Notes: generated by a model from the sequence alone, not told the origin. A stretch of DNA of 64,000 bases from Salinicoccus hispanicus (GCF_009831115.1 NZ_WUUK01000005.1:186001-250000), one strand, 5' to 3'; positions 17,060-26,580 are shown, counted from the first letter of the stretch. Translations and numbers: made by a program.

Positions 17060-17947
17060 TCATATGAAATAGTTGCCGAGTACGCTGTTGACGTCATGGA
17101 CGACGACGAAGGCATCCTCATCGTAGCGTCTGATCAGACGCTTCAATCGCGTCAGCTGCGACTTATTGATGATGACATAGAGGATATCCTTATCCTCCTG
17201 CGTATAGAATCCACGGCCATTCATGATGGTCACACCTCGTCTGATTTCGCTGTTGATCATCTTGCCGAGCCGGTCCGGATGATCGGAAATGATGGTGATT
17301 GCCTTCTTCGGATTCATCCCTTCGATGATGAAATCCATGACCTTCATCGCGATATAGAGTGCAATGACAGTAAGCAGCACCTGTTCCAGCGTCATGACTG
17401 TAAGTCCGATGGTTATGACAACCAGGTCGAAGAACATCAGCGCGTAGGAAACGTTGATATCCATATACTTATTGACAAGACGTGCGAGGATCGTCGTGCC
17501 TGCAGTCGTCGCCCCGATGCGGATGATCAGACCGATCCCCAGTCCGACAAGTGTACCGCCGAAAACAGTATTGATCAATATCTCATCGGTCTCTATGCGC
17601 CAAGTTTCCGTCAGCCAGAGGAAGAATGATGTCAGAAACACGACGACAATCGTATAGTACATTGCACGTTTGCTCAGGAATTTGAATCCGATCACCAGGA
17701 GTATCGAGTTCAGCACAAAGTTCGACAGAGCCGGCGAAATGTCGAACGCGTAGTAGAGAATAATCGCGAGGCCTGTGACACCCCCCTCACCCAGGTTGCC
17801 GGCAATCATGAATGAATTGACACCGATGGCAAAAAGAAAAGACCCTATGATTACCGTGGCAATATTGATCAGGGTCTGCTGGGTGAGTCTTGGACTGAAT
17901 GCAAGCCTTCTTTTATCAAAGTTGTTGCGCTTTTTTCTGTTCCGCAC
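17060..17947 (-). CDS. YitT family membrane protein
   Basis: A 295-residue protein with five hydrophobic segments (about residues 30-195) including MIAGNLGEGGVTGLAIILY, then a soluble C-terminal DUF2179 domain (GMNPKKAITIISDHPDRLG and GRGFYTQEDKDILYVII). This is the standard YitT/DUF161 plus DUF2179 arrangement; the family function is unresolved. The start is GTG at 17947, supported by AAGGAGGAGG. The convergent terminator starts right at its stop codon. Confidence 0.92.
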   Translation of the reverse strand: MRNRKKRNNFDKRRLAFSPRLTQQTLINIATVIIGSFLFAIGVNSFMIAGNLGEGGVTGLAIILYYAFDISPALSNFVLNSILLVIGFKFLSKRAMYYTIVVVFLTSFFLWLTETWRIETDEILINTVFGGTLVGLGIGLIIRIGATTAGTTILARLVNKYMDINVSYALMFFDLVVITIGLTVMTLEQVLLTVIALYIAMKVMDFIIEGMNPKKAITIISDHPDRLGKMINSEIRRGVTIMNGRGFYTQEDKDILYVIINKSQLTRLKRLIRRYDEDAFVVVHDVNSVLGNYFI

Positions 17948-18034
17948 AATTATCCTCCTCCTTAATGTTTTCTTTCCATCGATACATGATATACGATAAA
18001 GGGAAATTTTTCAACATCGTGAGAAGCGACCATA

Positions 18035-18928
18035 CTATTCCACATAGCTTTCCGGCACGTTGATACGCACACATGCTGGTATGAGTTCTATATCCATCGA
18101 CTCAAATGGCTGGGCATCCCCATCGACATCCATCACTTCAAGCCGATCAGTATCAAGCGTCAGCTTCCGGGTGCGCATATAATGGACATTCTTGTGTTCG
18201 GCAATCGTTCCGCGCAAGGCCGCGATGATGATTTCAACGATTTCTCTTGGTCCTGAAGGCGCGATATTCAGGATATGCAGATAATGATCATCTATGCGTG
18301 CATTTGGCAGAAGGCTAGCAAAACTGCCGACAGAGGAAGTATTGGACACGATGGTCAGTATGGAATCCTCCATCACCTTTTCCTCCGCTGTATCTATCCT
18401 GACCCGGTACTCCTTCATTGTAAATAGTGCCCGGAGGCCGGCATACATATAGGCGAGGATGCCGAACCTATTCTTGACTTTTGAACTGACTTTCGTGAAT
18501 GACTCCATGAAATCACCCAGTGCAATCAGATAGGCGGCATGCCGGTCATTGAATCTGATGACATCGGCCTCAATTTCTTTCTGGGGTGCAGAAAGACTAT
18601 CAATGGCTTCACTCATATCAAGCGGCAGTCCGAGCGCACGGGCATAGTCGTTGACCGTACCCGCCGGCAGTATGGAGAGCGTCGAGTCGGAACCACACTC
18701 CACCATGCCATCGATGATTTCACCGAGCGTTCCATCCCCGCCTGCTGAAACGATCAGGTCAGCATAATCTGACACTTCTTTAGCCAAGTCTTTCGCATCC
18801 GATCCATCAGTATACAATAGTTTTACATCATACCCTTGTGAATGCAGGTTTCGCAGGACGCCATATTCGATTGGCGGCTTCTTCTTCTTGCCCGACTTCT
18901 TGTTTATAATGACCGCAGCTGTTTTCAT
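18035..18928 (-). CDS. Diacylglycerol-kinase-type lipid kinase
   Basis: A 297-residue protein with the DAGK catalytic fold: INKKSGKKKK near the N-terminus, the nucleotide motif SAGGDGTLGEIIDGM, and PAGTVNDYARALGLP. Related enzymes phosphorylate diacylglycerol or other lipids with ATP in the inner leaflet. It belongs to the YegS/BmrU/DagK branch; whether it is the housekeeping DagB cannot be said from here. It is probably monocistronic. Confidence 0.9.
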   Translation of the reverse strand: MKTAAVIINKKSGKKKKPPIEYGVLRNLHSQGYDVKLLYTDGSDAKDLAKEVSDYADLIVSAGGDGTLGEIIDGMVECGSDSTLSILPAGTVNDYARALGLPLDMSEAIDSLSAPQKEIEADVIRFNDRHAAYLIALGDFMESFTKVSSKVKNRFGILAYMYAGLRALFTMKEYRVRIDTAEEKVMEDSILTIVSNTSSVGSFASLLPNARIDDHYLHILNIAPSGPREIVEIIIAALRGTIAEHKNVHYMRTRKLTLDTDRLEVMDVDGDAQPFESMDIELIPACVRINVPESYVE

Positions 18929-19003
18929 AGATTTCCCCCATCGGTGAATGTATTTACATCATTCTATCGGAATGATTGTATTATGTCGATTAAATGTCCA
19001 TAT

Positions 19004-19038
19004 AAAAAGGCATCCAGCAATGACTGGACGCCTCTTTT
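19004..19038. terminator. Terminator downstream of the DUF378 gene
   Basis: AGGCATCCAG (19008-19017) pairs with CTGGACGCCT (19024-19033, one wobble) and T tracts are present on both strands. It closes the minus-strand DUF378 gene. Confidence 0.85.
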
Positions 19039-19076
19039 TCTATCTGCAATTTGCAAGATTGTATAGCATTTAAAGT

Positions 19077-19586
19077 TTATAGACGATCTGTATCGTCTTT
19101 TCTGCGTGTCGTCGTATCGTCAACAGTGTCATCATTTACGACACTATCCGTTCTTGTATTTCTTTCGTTTTCAAGTGTTGGTCTCGCCCCTGGTGTATCG
19201 TCGACTGTTCTATGCGTTGTATCGTCGACAGTCTTATCATTCACAGTACCATCAGTTCTTGTGTTTCTTTCATTTTCAAGCGTAGGTCTTGTGCCTGGTG
19301 TACCATCAGCTGTTCTATGCGTTGCATTGTCAGCAGCTGGGTCGTGGTTACGATTGACGTCATCATGATGCGCTTCACGACGTGCGCCATCATCTGTAAT
19401 CATGCCGAAGAATTTCAGGCAGTAGAGTGCTGCAAGACCGACCAGGATGTAAACGACTTTGGAGAGGATTTCGTCCTGCCCTCCAAATATGGAAGCAACG
19501 AGATCGAATTCGAATAGACCGACAAGCAGCCAGTTGAGCCCACCTACAATTAGAAGTACGAGTGCTAGAATATCCAATGCTTTCAT
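19077..19586 (-). CDS. DUF378 membrane protein with a 35-residue tandem-repeat tail
   Basis: With ATG at 19586 (AAAGGAGAG six bases upstream) the protein has 169 residues; the longer frame to 19709 lacks support. The first 70 residues are a DUF378 domain with two helices (LALVLLIVGGLNWLLVG and VVYILVGLAALYCLKFF). The tail is hydrophilic and contains two copies of a 35-residue unit built around PTLENERNTRTD and TVDDTT. Base-level repeats match (period 105). The tail is probably disordered and varies by repeat number. Confidence 0.82.
   Translation of the reverse strand: MKALDILALVLLIVGGLNWLLVGLFEFDLVASIFGGQDEILSKVVYILVGLAALYCLKFFGMITDDGARREAHHDDVNRNHDPAADNATHRTADGTPGTRPTLENERNTRTDGTVNDKTVDDTTHRTVDDTPGARPTLENERNTRTDSVVNDDTVDDTTTRRKDDTDRL
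19135..19335 (-). repeat. 105-bp tandem repeat inside the DUF378 gene
   Basis: Similar blocks begin at 19150 and 19255 (both GTTCTTGT on the plus strand). The period is 105 bases, exactly 35 codons, so copy-number change would keep the frame. Confidence 0.8.
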
Positions 19587-19671
19587 ATGCTCTCTCCTTT
19601 CTTTTACTTTACTAGTCATCATGTTCCCTCTATATAGGCGACTAAACATTCGGCTATATTCTCTTTGCATA

Positions 19672-19700
19672 GAAAAATCCCGGTTTCCACCGGGACCTTT
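19672..19700 (-). terminator. Terminator of the amidohydrolase operon
   Basis: On the minus strand CCCGGT/ACCGGG with a GGAA loop is followed by ATTTTT, right after the amidohydrolase stop codon. Confidence 0.85.
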
Positions 19701-19701
19701 T

Positions 19702-20937
19702 CTATGCATCCATTCTGTTTTTATACACTATGCCTTCCTTGGCGACAACCTGGATATTATCGTTATCTTTCAAGACGCCTATATTCTCCAGTGGGTTTTC
19801 CTTCGAGAAGATGAAGTCGGCGACATAGCCTTCCTTGACCAGTCCGATATCCGTGTAGCCCATGCACTCTGCTGCTGTCTTTGTGGAGGCAACGATGGCA
19901 TCGATCGGCGTCATGCCACATTCCACCATCAGTTCCAGCTCTCTCAAGTTCGTGCCGTGTTTGAATACGCCGGCGTCAGTACCCATGGCAATCTTGACGC
20001 CCGCCTTGTATGCACGGGTGAAGCTTTCCTTATGGATTTCAATGACTTCCTCCGACTTCTGGACTGCCGTCTTCGACATGCCAAGTTCTTCTGCAAATTC
20101 AAGTACGGATACGGGTGCAAGCAGTGTCGGCACAAGATATGTCCCCTGATCCTTCATCATGCCGCACACTTCATCATCAAGGAAGATGCCATGTTCGATG
20201 GAATGGATGCCCGCTTCGATACACTGCCTGACACCTTCCAGCCCTTGCGCGTGCGCCATCACTTTGACGCCATTCCGGAATTTCGCCTCCTCGACGATGA
20301 CCTTCAGCTCTTCCAGAGAGAACTGGGTGAATTTCGGGTGGTCGGTCGGGCTGGATACCCCGCCTGTCGCATGCACCTTGATGACATCCGCACCGGCTCT
20401 CAGCATTTCCCGCGTCTTCTTGCGCACTTCCTCCACGCCATCACAGATGCCAGGTGGCATCCCAGGGTGCGGCTGGAGGAGATCCGTCACGACACCGGAA
20501 TAGTTGTAGCCGTCACCATGACCACCTGTTATGGTCAATGCGTTGACACTGATCTGCATGCGTGGTCCTTTGACCAGACCATCCTCGATTGCCTTCTTCA
20601 GTCCGAGATCACTGCCCAGGGCATCCCTTACCGTCGTCACACCTGCGTTCAATGTTCGATTGAGGTACTCCATCGCAGCATAGAAGTTGTAGGAGAACGG
20701 TGTCACAAGCCGCTCTTCCAACGGTTTGAATTCCACCATCATGTGGACATGCGCATCGATCATCCCGGGAAGCATGTATTGCCCCTGTCCATCGAGCACT
20801 TGTGCGTTTTCTGCTTCGGATTCACTTGCATCAATCGAGCTGAATCGTCCATTTTCAATCAGTACATTCGTATTGCTGATCAGTTCAGATCCAGTACCAT
20901 CGATCAGATTGACATTTTTAATGAATAGTTTTTCCAT
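19702..20937 (-). CDS. Amidohydrolase family protein (imidazolonepropionase/prolidase-like)
   Basis: A 411-residue metal-dependent hydrolase of the amidohydrolase superfamily. The metal ligands are visible in order: DAHVH, VIKVHATGG (bridging Lys), VMAHAQG, SIEHG and MGTDAG. It resembles the Xaa-Pro dipeptidase / imidazolonepropionase-like group that cleaves cyclic amides, dipeptides or carbamates. ATG 20937 is chosen because AGGAG lies eight bases upstream; an in-frame GTG at 20946 is too close to it. It follows a membrane transporter by 22 bases, so the pair likely imports and hydrolyses one substrate. The substrate is unknown. Confidence 0.88.
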   Translation of the reverse strand: MEKLFIKNVNLIDGTGSELISNTNVLIENGRFSSIDASESEAENAQVLDGQGQYMLPGMIDAHVHMMVEFKPLEERLVTPFSYNFYAAMEYLNRTLNAGVTTVRDALGSDLGLKKAIEDGLVKGPRMQISVNALTITGGHGDGYNYSGVVTDLLQPHPGMPPGICDGVEEVRKKTREMLRAGADVIKVHATGGVSSPTDHPKFTQFSLEELKVIVEEAKFRNGVKVMAHAQGLEGVRQCIEAGIHSIEHGIFLDDEVCGMMKDQGTYLVPTLLAPVSVLEFAEELGMSKTAVQKSEEVIEIHKESFTRAYKAGVKIAMGTDAGVFKHGTNLRELELMVECGMTPIDAIVASTKTAAECMGYTDIGLVKEGYVADFIFSKENPLENIGVLKDNDNIQVVAKEGIVYKNRMDA

Positions 20938-20959
20938 TTTCTCCACTCCTAATTTTTTT

Positions 20960-22111
20960 TTAGATCAGACTCATGATGAAGCTGGCGATGATGACTGAAG
21001 CAACTGTCACTGTAACAAATCCACCGATCAGCATCGGCGTCACGAGTTCCTGGAAGAGTGCATTTTGATCCTCCGGATTATCCGTTTCACTTCTGGCCAC
21101 TTCCTCACAGATCAGGTAGTCGCCGGGAAAACCGATGAGTGCAGTGAGCGCCACTGGAACGCCTTTGTAAGGATGCCAGCCGACCAGTTTGGACGCAATG
21201 AAACCGCCCGTGATGATGCCAGATATGCCTAGGCCCAGAATGACTGCAACTGCAGGAATATTCATAAGTACATCATTCGGTGTGATACCACCCATCGAAC
21301 CTATAATAACAAAGATGAGGGCAACCATCATGAAGCTGAATGAATTGGCGGACTCAAGCGCACTTTTCGGCAGCAGGTTCGTATTCAGGGCAAGGATGCC
21401 GAAAAGCAGGCAGAACAGTGTGTAGTGGATGCCGGTCAGATCACCGAGAAGGATGCCGAACATGCCGAGCAGGAAGATGACAAACAGCTTGATTGTGTTG
21501 TTCTTCATAAGGCTGAAGCGTGAAATGCCTCGTTCCTCCTCGAATCCGATACTATCCGATTCTGATGCCTCTTTGTTTTCCATGAACGTGCGGCCATACC
21601 GCTTCATGAAGAATGTGGCTAGCGGCATTCCGATGACACCCTGGAATGCCTGAACGAGCACGGGGACAACAATCAGACTCGTCAGCCCAAGGTCCGTCAA
21701 TGTCTCATTTGTAATCAGCAGGGCCACGACACCGCCTGATAGCGGACCGACGCCGCTTGCTGCTGTAGGAAAATCGAATACCAGTGTCACAATCGTCAAT
21801 ACCAGGGTCAATGCGCCCACCAGCCCGGATAATGCGATGATGACTGCACGCCACTGCATCTTCAGAATGGAGAATCGCATGAGCGTACCCATATGTACAA
21901 TCAGAGGGCCGATAAGTATTGCACCCAATGCCGGAAGTGTAGAAAGTTCAAGAATATCTTCCGGAAATATTCCTATCCATGTCAGTATCAGAAAGCCAAG
22001 CATCGCTGTCAGTAGCATCGGAATCCTCGCCCTGGTCAAGACCGAGAGCAGTTCTCCAAATGCGATCAGTGCGAAAATCATAACTGTCGCAACAATGGGT
22101 TCTTGTAGCAT
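20960..22111 (-). CDS. Polytopic membrane transporter, operon partner of the amidohydrolase
   Basis: A 383-residue protein with about ten to twelve hydrophobic segments and Gly-rich turns (GVGPLSGGVVALLITNETLT, GGFIASKLVGWHPYKGVP, LIGFPGDYLICEEVAR). I do not recognise the family with confidence. The repeated architecture resembles secondary carriers with two inverted halves. ATG 22111 fits GGAGGGATTGGTC. It precedes the amidohydrolase gene by 22 bases, so it probably carries the enzyme's substrate. Confidence 0.75.
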   Translation of the reverse strand: MLQEPIVATVMIFALIAFGELLSVLTRARIPMLLTAMLGFLILTWIGIFPEDILELSTLPALGAILIGPLIVHMGTLMRFSILKMQWRAVIIALSGLVGALTLVLTIVTLVFDFPTAASGVGPLSGGVVALLITNETLTDLGLTSLIVVPVLVQAFQGVIGMPLATFFMKRYGRTFMENKEASESDSIGFEEERGISRFSLMKNNTIKLFVIFLLGMFGILLGDLTGIHYTLFCLLFGILALNTNLLPKSALESANSFSFMMVALIFVIIGSMGGITPNDVLMNIPAVAVILGLGISGIITGGFIASKLVGWHPYKGVPVALTALIGFPGDYLICEEVARSETDNPEDQNALFQELVTPMLIGGFVTVTVASVIIASFIMSLI

Positions 22112-22223
22112 GACCAATCCCTCCTGAATATTTATGATGTACGTAAGTATAAGCCTACATAGACATAAAATAAAGATTTTTTAGAAAAAATAGATCATTC
22201 TGATAATGAATACGTTTCCATAA

Positions 22224-22250
22224 TAAAGAGAAGCAGAGGATCTGCTTCTC
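22224..22250 (-). terminator. Terminator of the pyruvate-kinase-like gene
   Basis: GAGAAGCAGA (22228-22237) pairs with TCTGCTTCTC (22241-22250). On the minus strand TTTATT follows. Confidence 0.8.
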
Positions 22251-22262
22251 TTATGCTTTAAT

Positions 22263-23768
22263 CTACTGTTTTCTGTCGAAGGTATTCTTAGCGATGCTGA
22301 GCGACCGAAGCATTGCCGTCTTCTTGTAGTGATGGTCCTCGAACTTGCCAAGAATATCAGCTACCACCTGTACACCGTCCGCAATGTACTCCCCCTTGTT
22401 CAGCATGATGCACTCGGTTCTTGAACCTGCAACAACGTCCGATATCTCCGAGCGTGTCGGTATGCCCGTCTTGACCAGCGACTCGACGACCTGTGTCGCC
22501 CAGATGACCGGTACGTGCGCTGCTTCACAGATCCAAAGCACCTCTTCCTGTATCTCCGAAAGGCGCTCATAGCCGATCTCAACTGCCAGATCACCACGGG
22601 CCAGCATGACGCCGAATGGCCTGGCACCTGCTGCACGCTGGATGATATCCGGCAGATTCCTGATGCCTTCAGGTGTTTCTATCTTTGCGATGATCGGGAG
22701 ATCCTCACTTCCGCGGGCGAGCCGTTCACAGAGGGCCGATTCTATCAGGTCGATATCCTCCATATCCTTGATGAAGGAGAAAGCGATGGCATCCGCATGC
22801 TGCGCAGCGAAGTCAAGATCCTTGTAATCCTTCTCGGTCAGAACAGGCAGCTTGAAATCAAGGTCCGGCAAGTTGATGCCCTTCTCGGTCTTGACCTTGA
22901 CCCCGCCCACTTTCACTGTGCGGATGACTTCACATATCACACCCTGATCGACCCGCTCCTGTGCTTCTGCTTCGATGTGACCGTCATCCATCTTGATATT
23001 CTGCCCCACTGCAATCCTATCGATCATCTCCGGCACGGAAGTATTGAGCGCAACTTCGATGTCTTGAGGCAGTGTCATCGATTCGTCCCCTGACAGGAGG
23101 AACCGTTCGCCCACATCAAGCTTCGGATTGCGTTTTGAAGTCAGAAGATGCCTGGTTCTTATTTTCGGCCCACTGATGTCCATCAGAATCCGGCAGGAAA
23201 GTCCTGTTTCATCCGCTGCCTTCCTGATATTTTCAATCATGCCCGACCACACGGAGGCATCGTCATGCGCACAGTTGATACGCGCCATATTCATGCCCGA
23301 CTCCACCAGCTGTCTGACCAGGTTATAGTCTCCCCCTGCTTCGGACGGCATCGTGACGAGTATGCGGGTGTCCCGGCCTTCATGGGCAGGCCCGAAAATT
23401 TCATCCGAATTTTTCCTTAAGGCCTGCTTCCGTTCCAGAAAAGAATCAGAGGAACGATAGTCGATATCGCCGACATCTTCACCTGTAATATGCCCGAGTG
23501 TGCACACTACGGCATTCAATGTCCCCATCACATCCGCTTCAAGGCGGCCGAGTGATGAAAGCCCCCACGGAATCAGTTTTTCCTGCAGTTCCCTCATATC
23601 CTTGCTGCGGAATGCCATATAGTAGGCCAGGTTTCTGGCACTGTTCCTGTATACTTCCCTTATACCGTTCCGGCTCCATTCACTGAAGAGGGCATCCCCC
23701 TCCTGCCTGACCGATGCTCTCACATCCATCACTTCACGGAACAGTATCTGTGCGTCCTTCCTATTCAT
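22263..23768 (-). CDS. Pyruvate kinase-like protein with N-terminal extension and no C-terminal domain
   Basis: A 501-residue protein. The first 130 residues are helical and not pyruvate kinase; the barrel then begins at TRILVTMPSEAGG. Divergent forms of the kinase motifs are seen: MNMARINCAHD for RLNFSHG, PIIAKIETPEG (catalytic Lys and Glu kept), MLARGDLAVEIG, and PTRSEISDVV. The B domain (KLDVGERFLLSG) is present but the allosteric C-terminal domain is missing. It is likely a second, atypical enzyme rather than glycolytic Pyk. ATG 23768 is preferred because GAGGTG lies seven bases upstream. It is monocistronic. Confidence 0.82.
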   Translation of the reverse strand: MNRKDAQILFREVMDVRASVRQEGDALFSEWSRNGIREVYRNSARNLAYYMAFRSKDMRELQEKLIPWGLSSLGRLEADVMGTLNAVVCTLGHITGEDVGDIDYRSSDSFLERKQALRKNSDEIFGPAHEGRDTRILVTMPSEAGGDYNLVRQLVESGMNMARINCAHDDASVWSGMIENIRKAADETGLSCRILMDISGPKIRTRHLLTSKRNPKLDVGERFLLSGDESMTLPQDIEVALNTSVPEMIDRIAVGQNIKMDDGHIEAEAQERVDQGVICEVIRTVKVGGVKVKTEKGINLPDLDFKLPVLTEKDYKDLDFAAQHADAIAFSFIKDMEDIDLIESALCERLARGSEDLPIIAKIETPEGIRNLPDIIQRAAGARPFGVMLARGDLAVEIGYERLSEIQEEVLWICEAAHVPVIWATQVVESLVKTGIPTRSEISDVVAGSRTECIMLNKGEYIADGVQVVADILGKFEDHHYKKTAMLRSLSIAKNTFDRKQ

Positions 23769-23837
23769 CCGTATCACCTCATTTGTATGATTTATTCATA
23801 TATATTGGTATATACCCGTTTGCCTGAAATCTACCAT

Positions 23838-23879
23838 AATAAAAAGCGCCTCCGGACCATGAAAGGTCGGAAAGCGCTA
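23838..23879 (-). terminator. Terminator of the 136-residue membrane protein gene
   Basis: On the minus strand AGCGC-TTCCGACC pairs with GGTCCGGA-GCGCT, followed by TTTTTATT. Confidence 0.85.
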
Positions 23880-23883
23880 AATT

Positions 23884-24294
23884 CTACATACCAAGCCGGT
23901 ACATCAGGTGCAGGGATTCGAGATAGCCGATATGAAGGATCACCCAGAGCGTGAATCCGATGTAGCCGTAGAGTTCCAGATTTTGGACTGCAAGTGTCGA
24001 AAGGATGAAGTAGAGCAGTGTCGTCACTGCACCCACCGTCACCATGCCAGGCATATACAGTTCTTTCCTGTAGACGTACAGCCATTTGAGCACCGTGGCC
24101 AGAATGACGGATACTACGAGATGAAGCGCCACCTCGAGCACGATGTTGAGGCCGCCGTCGTAGATGAAGTCCACGTTCAATAGCAGTGTCATCAGTTCCA
24201 TCTCTGCTGCAAATTCGACATAGAAGCACACCAGAAAGAGCAGCATGCCCGAAATGATGCCGGTCACAAGACCCGAAATTATTATTTTTCTCAT
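23884..24294 (-). CDS. Four-helix integral membrane protein
   Basis: A 136-residue protein with four hydrophobic helices: VTGIISGMLLFLVCFYVEF, VALHLVVSVILATVLKWLYV, MVTVGAVTTLLYFILSTLAV and YGYIGFTLWVILHIGYLES. Acidic residues (AAEMEL) lie in the first loop. I recognise no family. The ribosome-binding site is weak (AAAGGATAGC). It is closed by a strong terminator and divergent from helD. Confidence 0.72.
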   Translation of the reverse strand: MRKIIISGLVTGIISGMLLFLVCFYVEFAAEMELMTLLLNVDFIYDGGLNIVLEVALHLVVSVILATVLKWLYVYRKELYMPGMVTVGAVTTLLYFILSTLAVQNLELYGYIGFTLWVILHIGYLESLHLMYRLGM

Positions 24295-24420
24295 GATCGC
24301 TATCCTTTAGGAATGATAGATTTTCACACTTCCATTATAGCATATGGCTTTTATGAATTTAAGTCTGTTAAAATAGCACGAATACATATATGATAAGTGT
24401 CAAACCAAAGGAGGATCCCA

Positions 24421-26493
24421 ATGCAAATTCTATCTTTTGAAGATGAAGCCAGACATCTCGGCTTCATCGTTGATTTCCTGAAAGTATTCAAAGCCGACCT
24501 CTCAATGAAACAGGGTCGCACCGCAGAGGGCATCGTCGGTACGCGGTACGAGATTAATGAAAACATCTCGAATGTCATCGACTTTGAAGACGGCAACGTC
24601 ATGGAATTCGTGCAGATGCTGCCGGAAATCAGAACAACGGAAATGAACTACAACTATATAAACACCATGCTCGAACGGACCAGGCGCATGATACCAAAGC
24701 CGTACTTCGGCAAGATTGTCGTCGATGACGAAGCAATCTATATCGGTACCGGCACAATAAAGAACAAGGATAATGACATCTTGATCTATGACTGGCGGAC
24801 ACCGATTGCGAGCCTGTTCTATGAGAACCGGACAGGTGACCTCTCCTATATCATACCTGACGGCAGCAGAATCGATGCCACAGTCGATCAGAGACGCCAG
24901 TTCATCATTGACGACAGCACCCTCGTCAACATGTTCGACAGTGACATGTATATCGGTGATGAAATTCTTCAGAATATGATCACCGACTCGTCACAATCCA
25001 GACTGAAAAATATTGTTTCGACCATCCAGCAGGAGCAGAATGATATCATCCGTCTGCCATTATCCAGGGATACGCTTGTATATGGACCACCGGGCAGCGG
25101 AAAGACATCTCTTGCTTTGCAGCGGATCGCCTATCTCCTATACCAGCATAAGAATACGCTCGATCCTGAAAATATACTGCTTGTATCACCCAACGAAGTA
25201 TTCAACGACTACCTGTCGGATGTACTGCCGGAGCTCGGTGAGAACCACGTCAAAAATACGACATTCTATCGACTTTTATCCCGCTTCCCCTACTTCAAGG
25301 GCAGAAACTTCGAACATGTCTATGAGAACATACGTCGCCTGAGGGAAAGTGAATCCGGCCACGCAATATACGAATATAAAAATTCACTCGACTACTTCAG
25401 CTCCCTTCACCAGTTCATCCAGTCTCTCGGCGAATCGGGCATGGTATTCAGAAACCTCGTCGGAGAGAACGGCATGTTCTTTACAAAAGAAGGCCTTGCC
25501 TATATTTTCTATAATGAACTTTCCGCCCATCCGGTCCGCAGAAGACTCGCCAAGATGCAGGAGCGGCTGTTATCCCGCTACAACGAAGAGATCAGAAGGC
25601 TGAAGGATGAGCGGTTCAAAGTATTGCAGGAGACGAATACGTACATCGGCGAAGAGGACGAACTGAAAAAGGAAGCGCATGATCATGCGAAAAAGCAGCT
25701 CAAGGTTGTCCATCGCCAGATTTCACTATTCCGCTTCGTCCATTTTGAGAAACTGTATCTGAATTCCATCGACGACAGGACGTACCGCAATCAGACAGTG
25801 CGCTCGATCAAGGAGAACGACTTTAAATATGAAGATATTGCGCCCCTTCTATACCTCTATATCCATCTGCTCGGTCGTACCGACAGGCAGATCCAGCACG
25901 TGCTGATCGATGAGGTACAGGACTATTCGAACATCCAGTACTATGTGATGCGCCATTTCTACCACAAGGCGACATTCACAAGCCTCGGCGACCCGAACCA
26001 GCAGATCCATCCAGGCAGGAAGGATGCCCTCAACGCCCGGGACCATACAGAGAAGCGGCTGGAACAGTCGTACCGTTCCACCAACCAGATCAATGCCTTT
26101 TTGAACACCCTCATCCCGGATTCCATAAAATCGGTCTCTGTCGATGGGGATGAAGTGCAGAAGGTACGTACAGATGATGAAATCGGTTATGTCAGGGAAC
26201 TGCTCCGGAAAGACGAACACCCGCAAGTGGCCATCATCACGCCGACACGCGCCGCTGCCGACTACTACTACGGGGAACTGAAGCATGAATTCCCGCAGAT
26301 CAAGAACCTCGGAGAAACGGATACACTGTACAACCAGTCGTTCATCGTCTTGCCCTACTACTTGTCGAAAGGCTTCGAATACAATACGGTCATCCTTACA
26401 GGTGCGCATGACTACACGGACTCGAAACACATTCTCTACGTGCTCGCATCCCGTGCCACACGTCACCTCCACCTGCTGAATCCCGGGAGTTAG
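24421..26493 (+). CDS. helD: HelD-type helicase, RNA polymerase recycling factor
   Basis: A 690-residue superfamily 1 (UvrD/Rep-like) ATPase with the HelD arrangement. An N-terminal arm (about 1-90) is followed by IYDWRTPIASLFY, a conserved HelD stretch, Walker A GPPGSGKTSLALQR, Walker B VLIDEVQDYS, LGDPNQQIH and SYRSTNQI. In Bacillus HelD inserts into RNA polymerase and removes it from DNA or nucleic acid. The upstream eight codons are excluded: AAAGGAGGATCCC precedes the ATG at 24421. Probably monocistronic. Confidence 0.92.
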   Translation: MQILSFEDEARHLGFIVDFLKVFKADLSMKQGRTAEGIVGTRYEINENISNVIDFEDGNVMEFVQMLPEIRTTEMNYNYINTMLERTRRMIPKPYFGKIVVDDEAIYIGTGTIKNKDNDILIYDWRTPIASLFYENRTGDLSYIIPDGSRIDATVDQRRQFIIDDSTLVNMFDSDMYIGDEILQNMITDSSQSRLKNIVSTIQQEQNDIIRLPLSRDTLVYGPPGSGKTSLALQRIAYLLYQHKNTLDPENILLVSPNEVFNDYLSDVLPELGENHVKNTTFYRLLSRFPYFKGRNFEHVYENIRRLRESESGHAIYEYKNSLDYFSSLHQFIQSLGESGMVFRNLVGENGMFFTKEGLAYIFYNELSAHPVRRRLAKMQERLLSRYNEEIRRLKDERFKVLQETNTYIGEEDELKKEAHDHAKKQLKVVHRQISLFRFVHFEKLYLNSIDDRTYRNQTVRSIKENDFKYEDIAPLLYLYIHLLGRTDRQIQHVLIDEVQDYSNIQYYVMRHFYHKATFTSLGDPNQQIHPGRKDALNARDHTEKRLEQSYRSTNQINAFLNTLIPDSIKSVSVDGDEVQKVRTDDEIGYVRELLRKDEHPQVAIITPTRAAADYYYGELKHEFPQIKNLGETDTLYNQSFIVLPYYLSKGFEYNTVILTGAHDYTDSKHILYVLASRATRHLHLLNPGS

Positions 26494-26580
26494 AATTTCC
26501 CAAGATATCCTACTTTACAAGTATGTATTGTTCCATTATAATTACTTCTTGTTAATTACAAATTCAAAGGAGCTAACATA

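Noticed and set aside
19587-19709. Upstream extension of the DUF378 protein
   Set aside because: DUF378 starts at the ATG with AAAGGAGAG; the extension crosses the terminator of the amidohydrolase gene.
19459-20928. A 489-codon open frame on the plus strand
   Set aside because: It lies antisense to the amidohydrolase gene, has no ribosome-binding site, and its composition (His, Cys, Arg, Phe rich) is that of a shadow frame.
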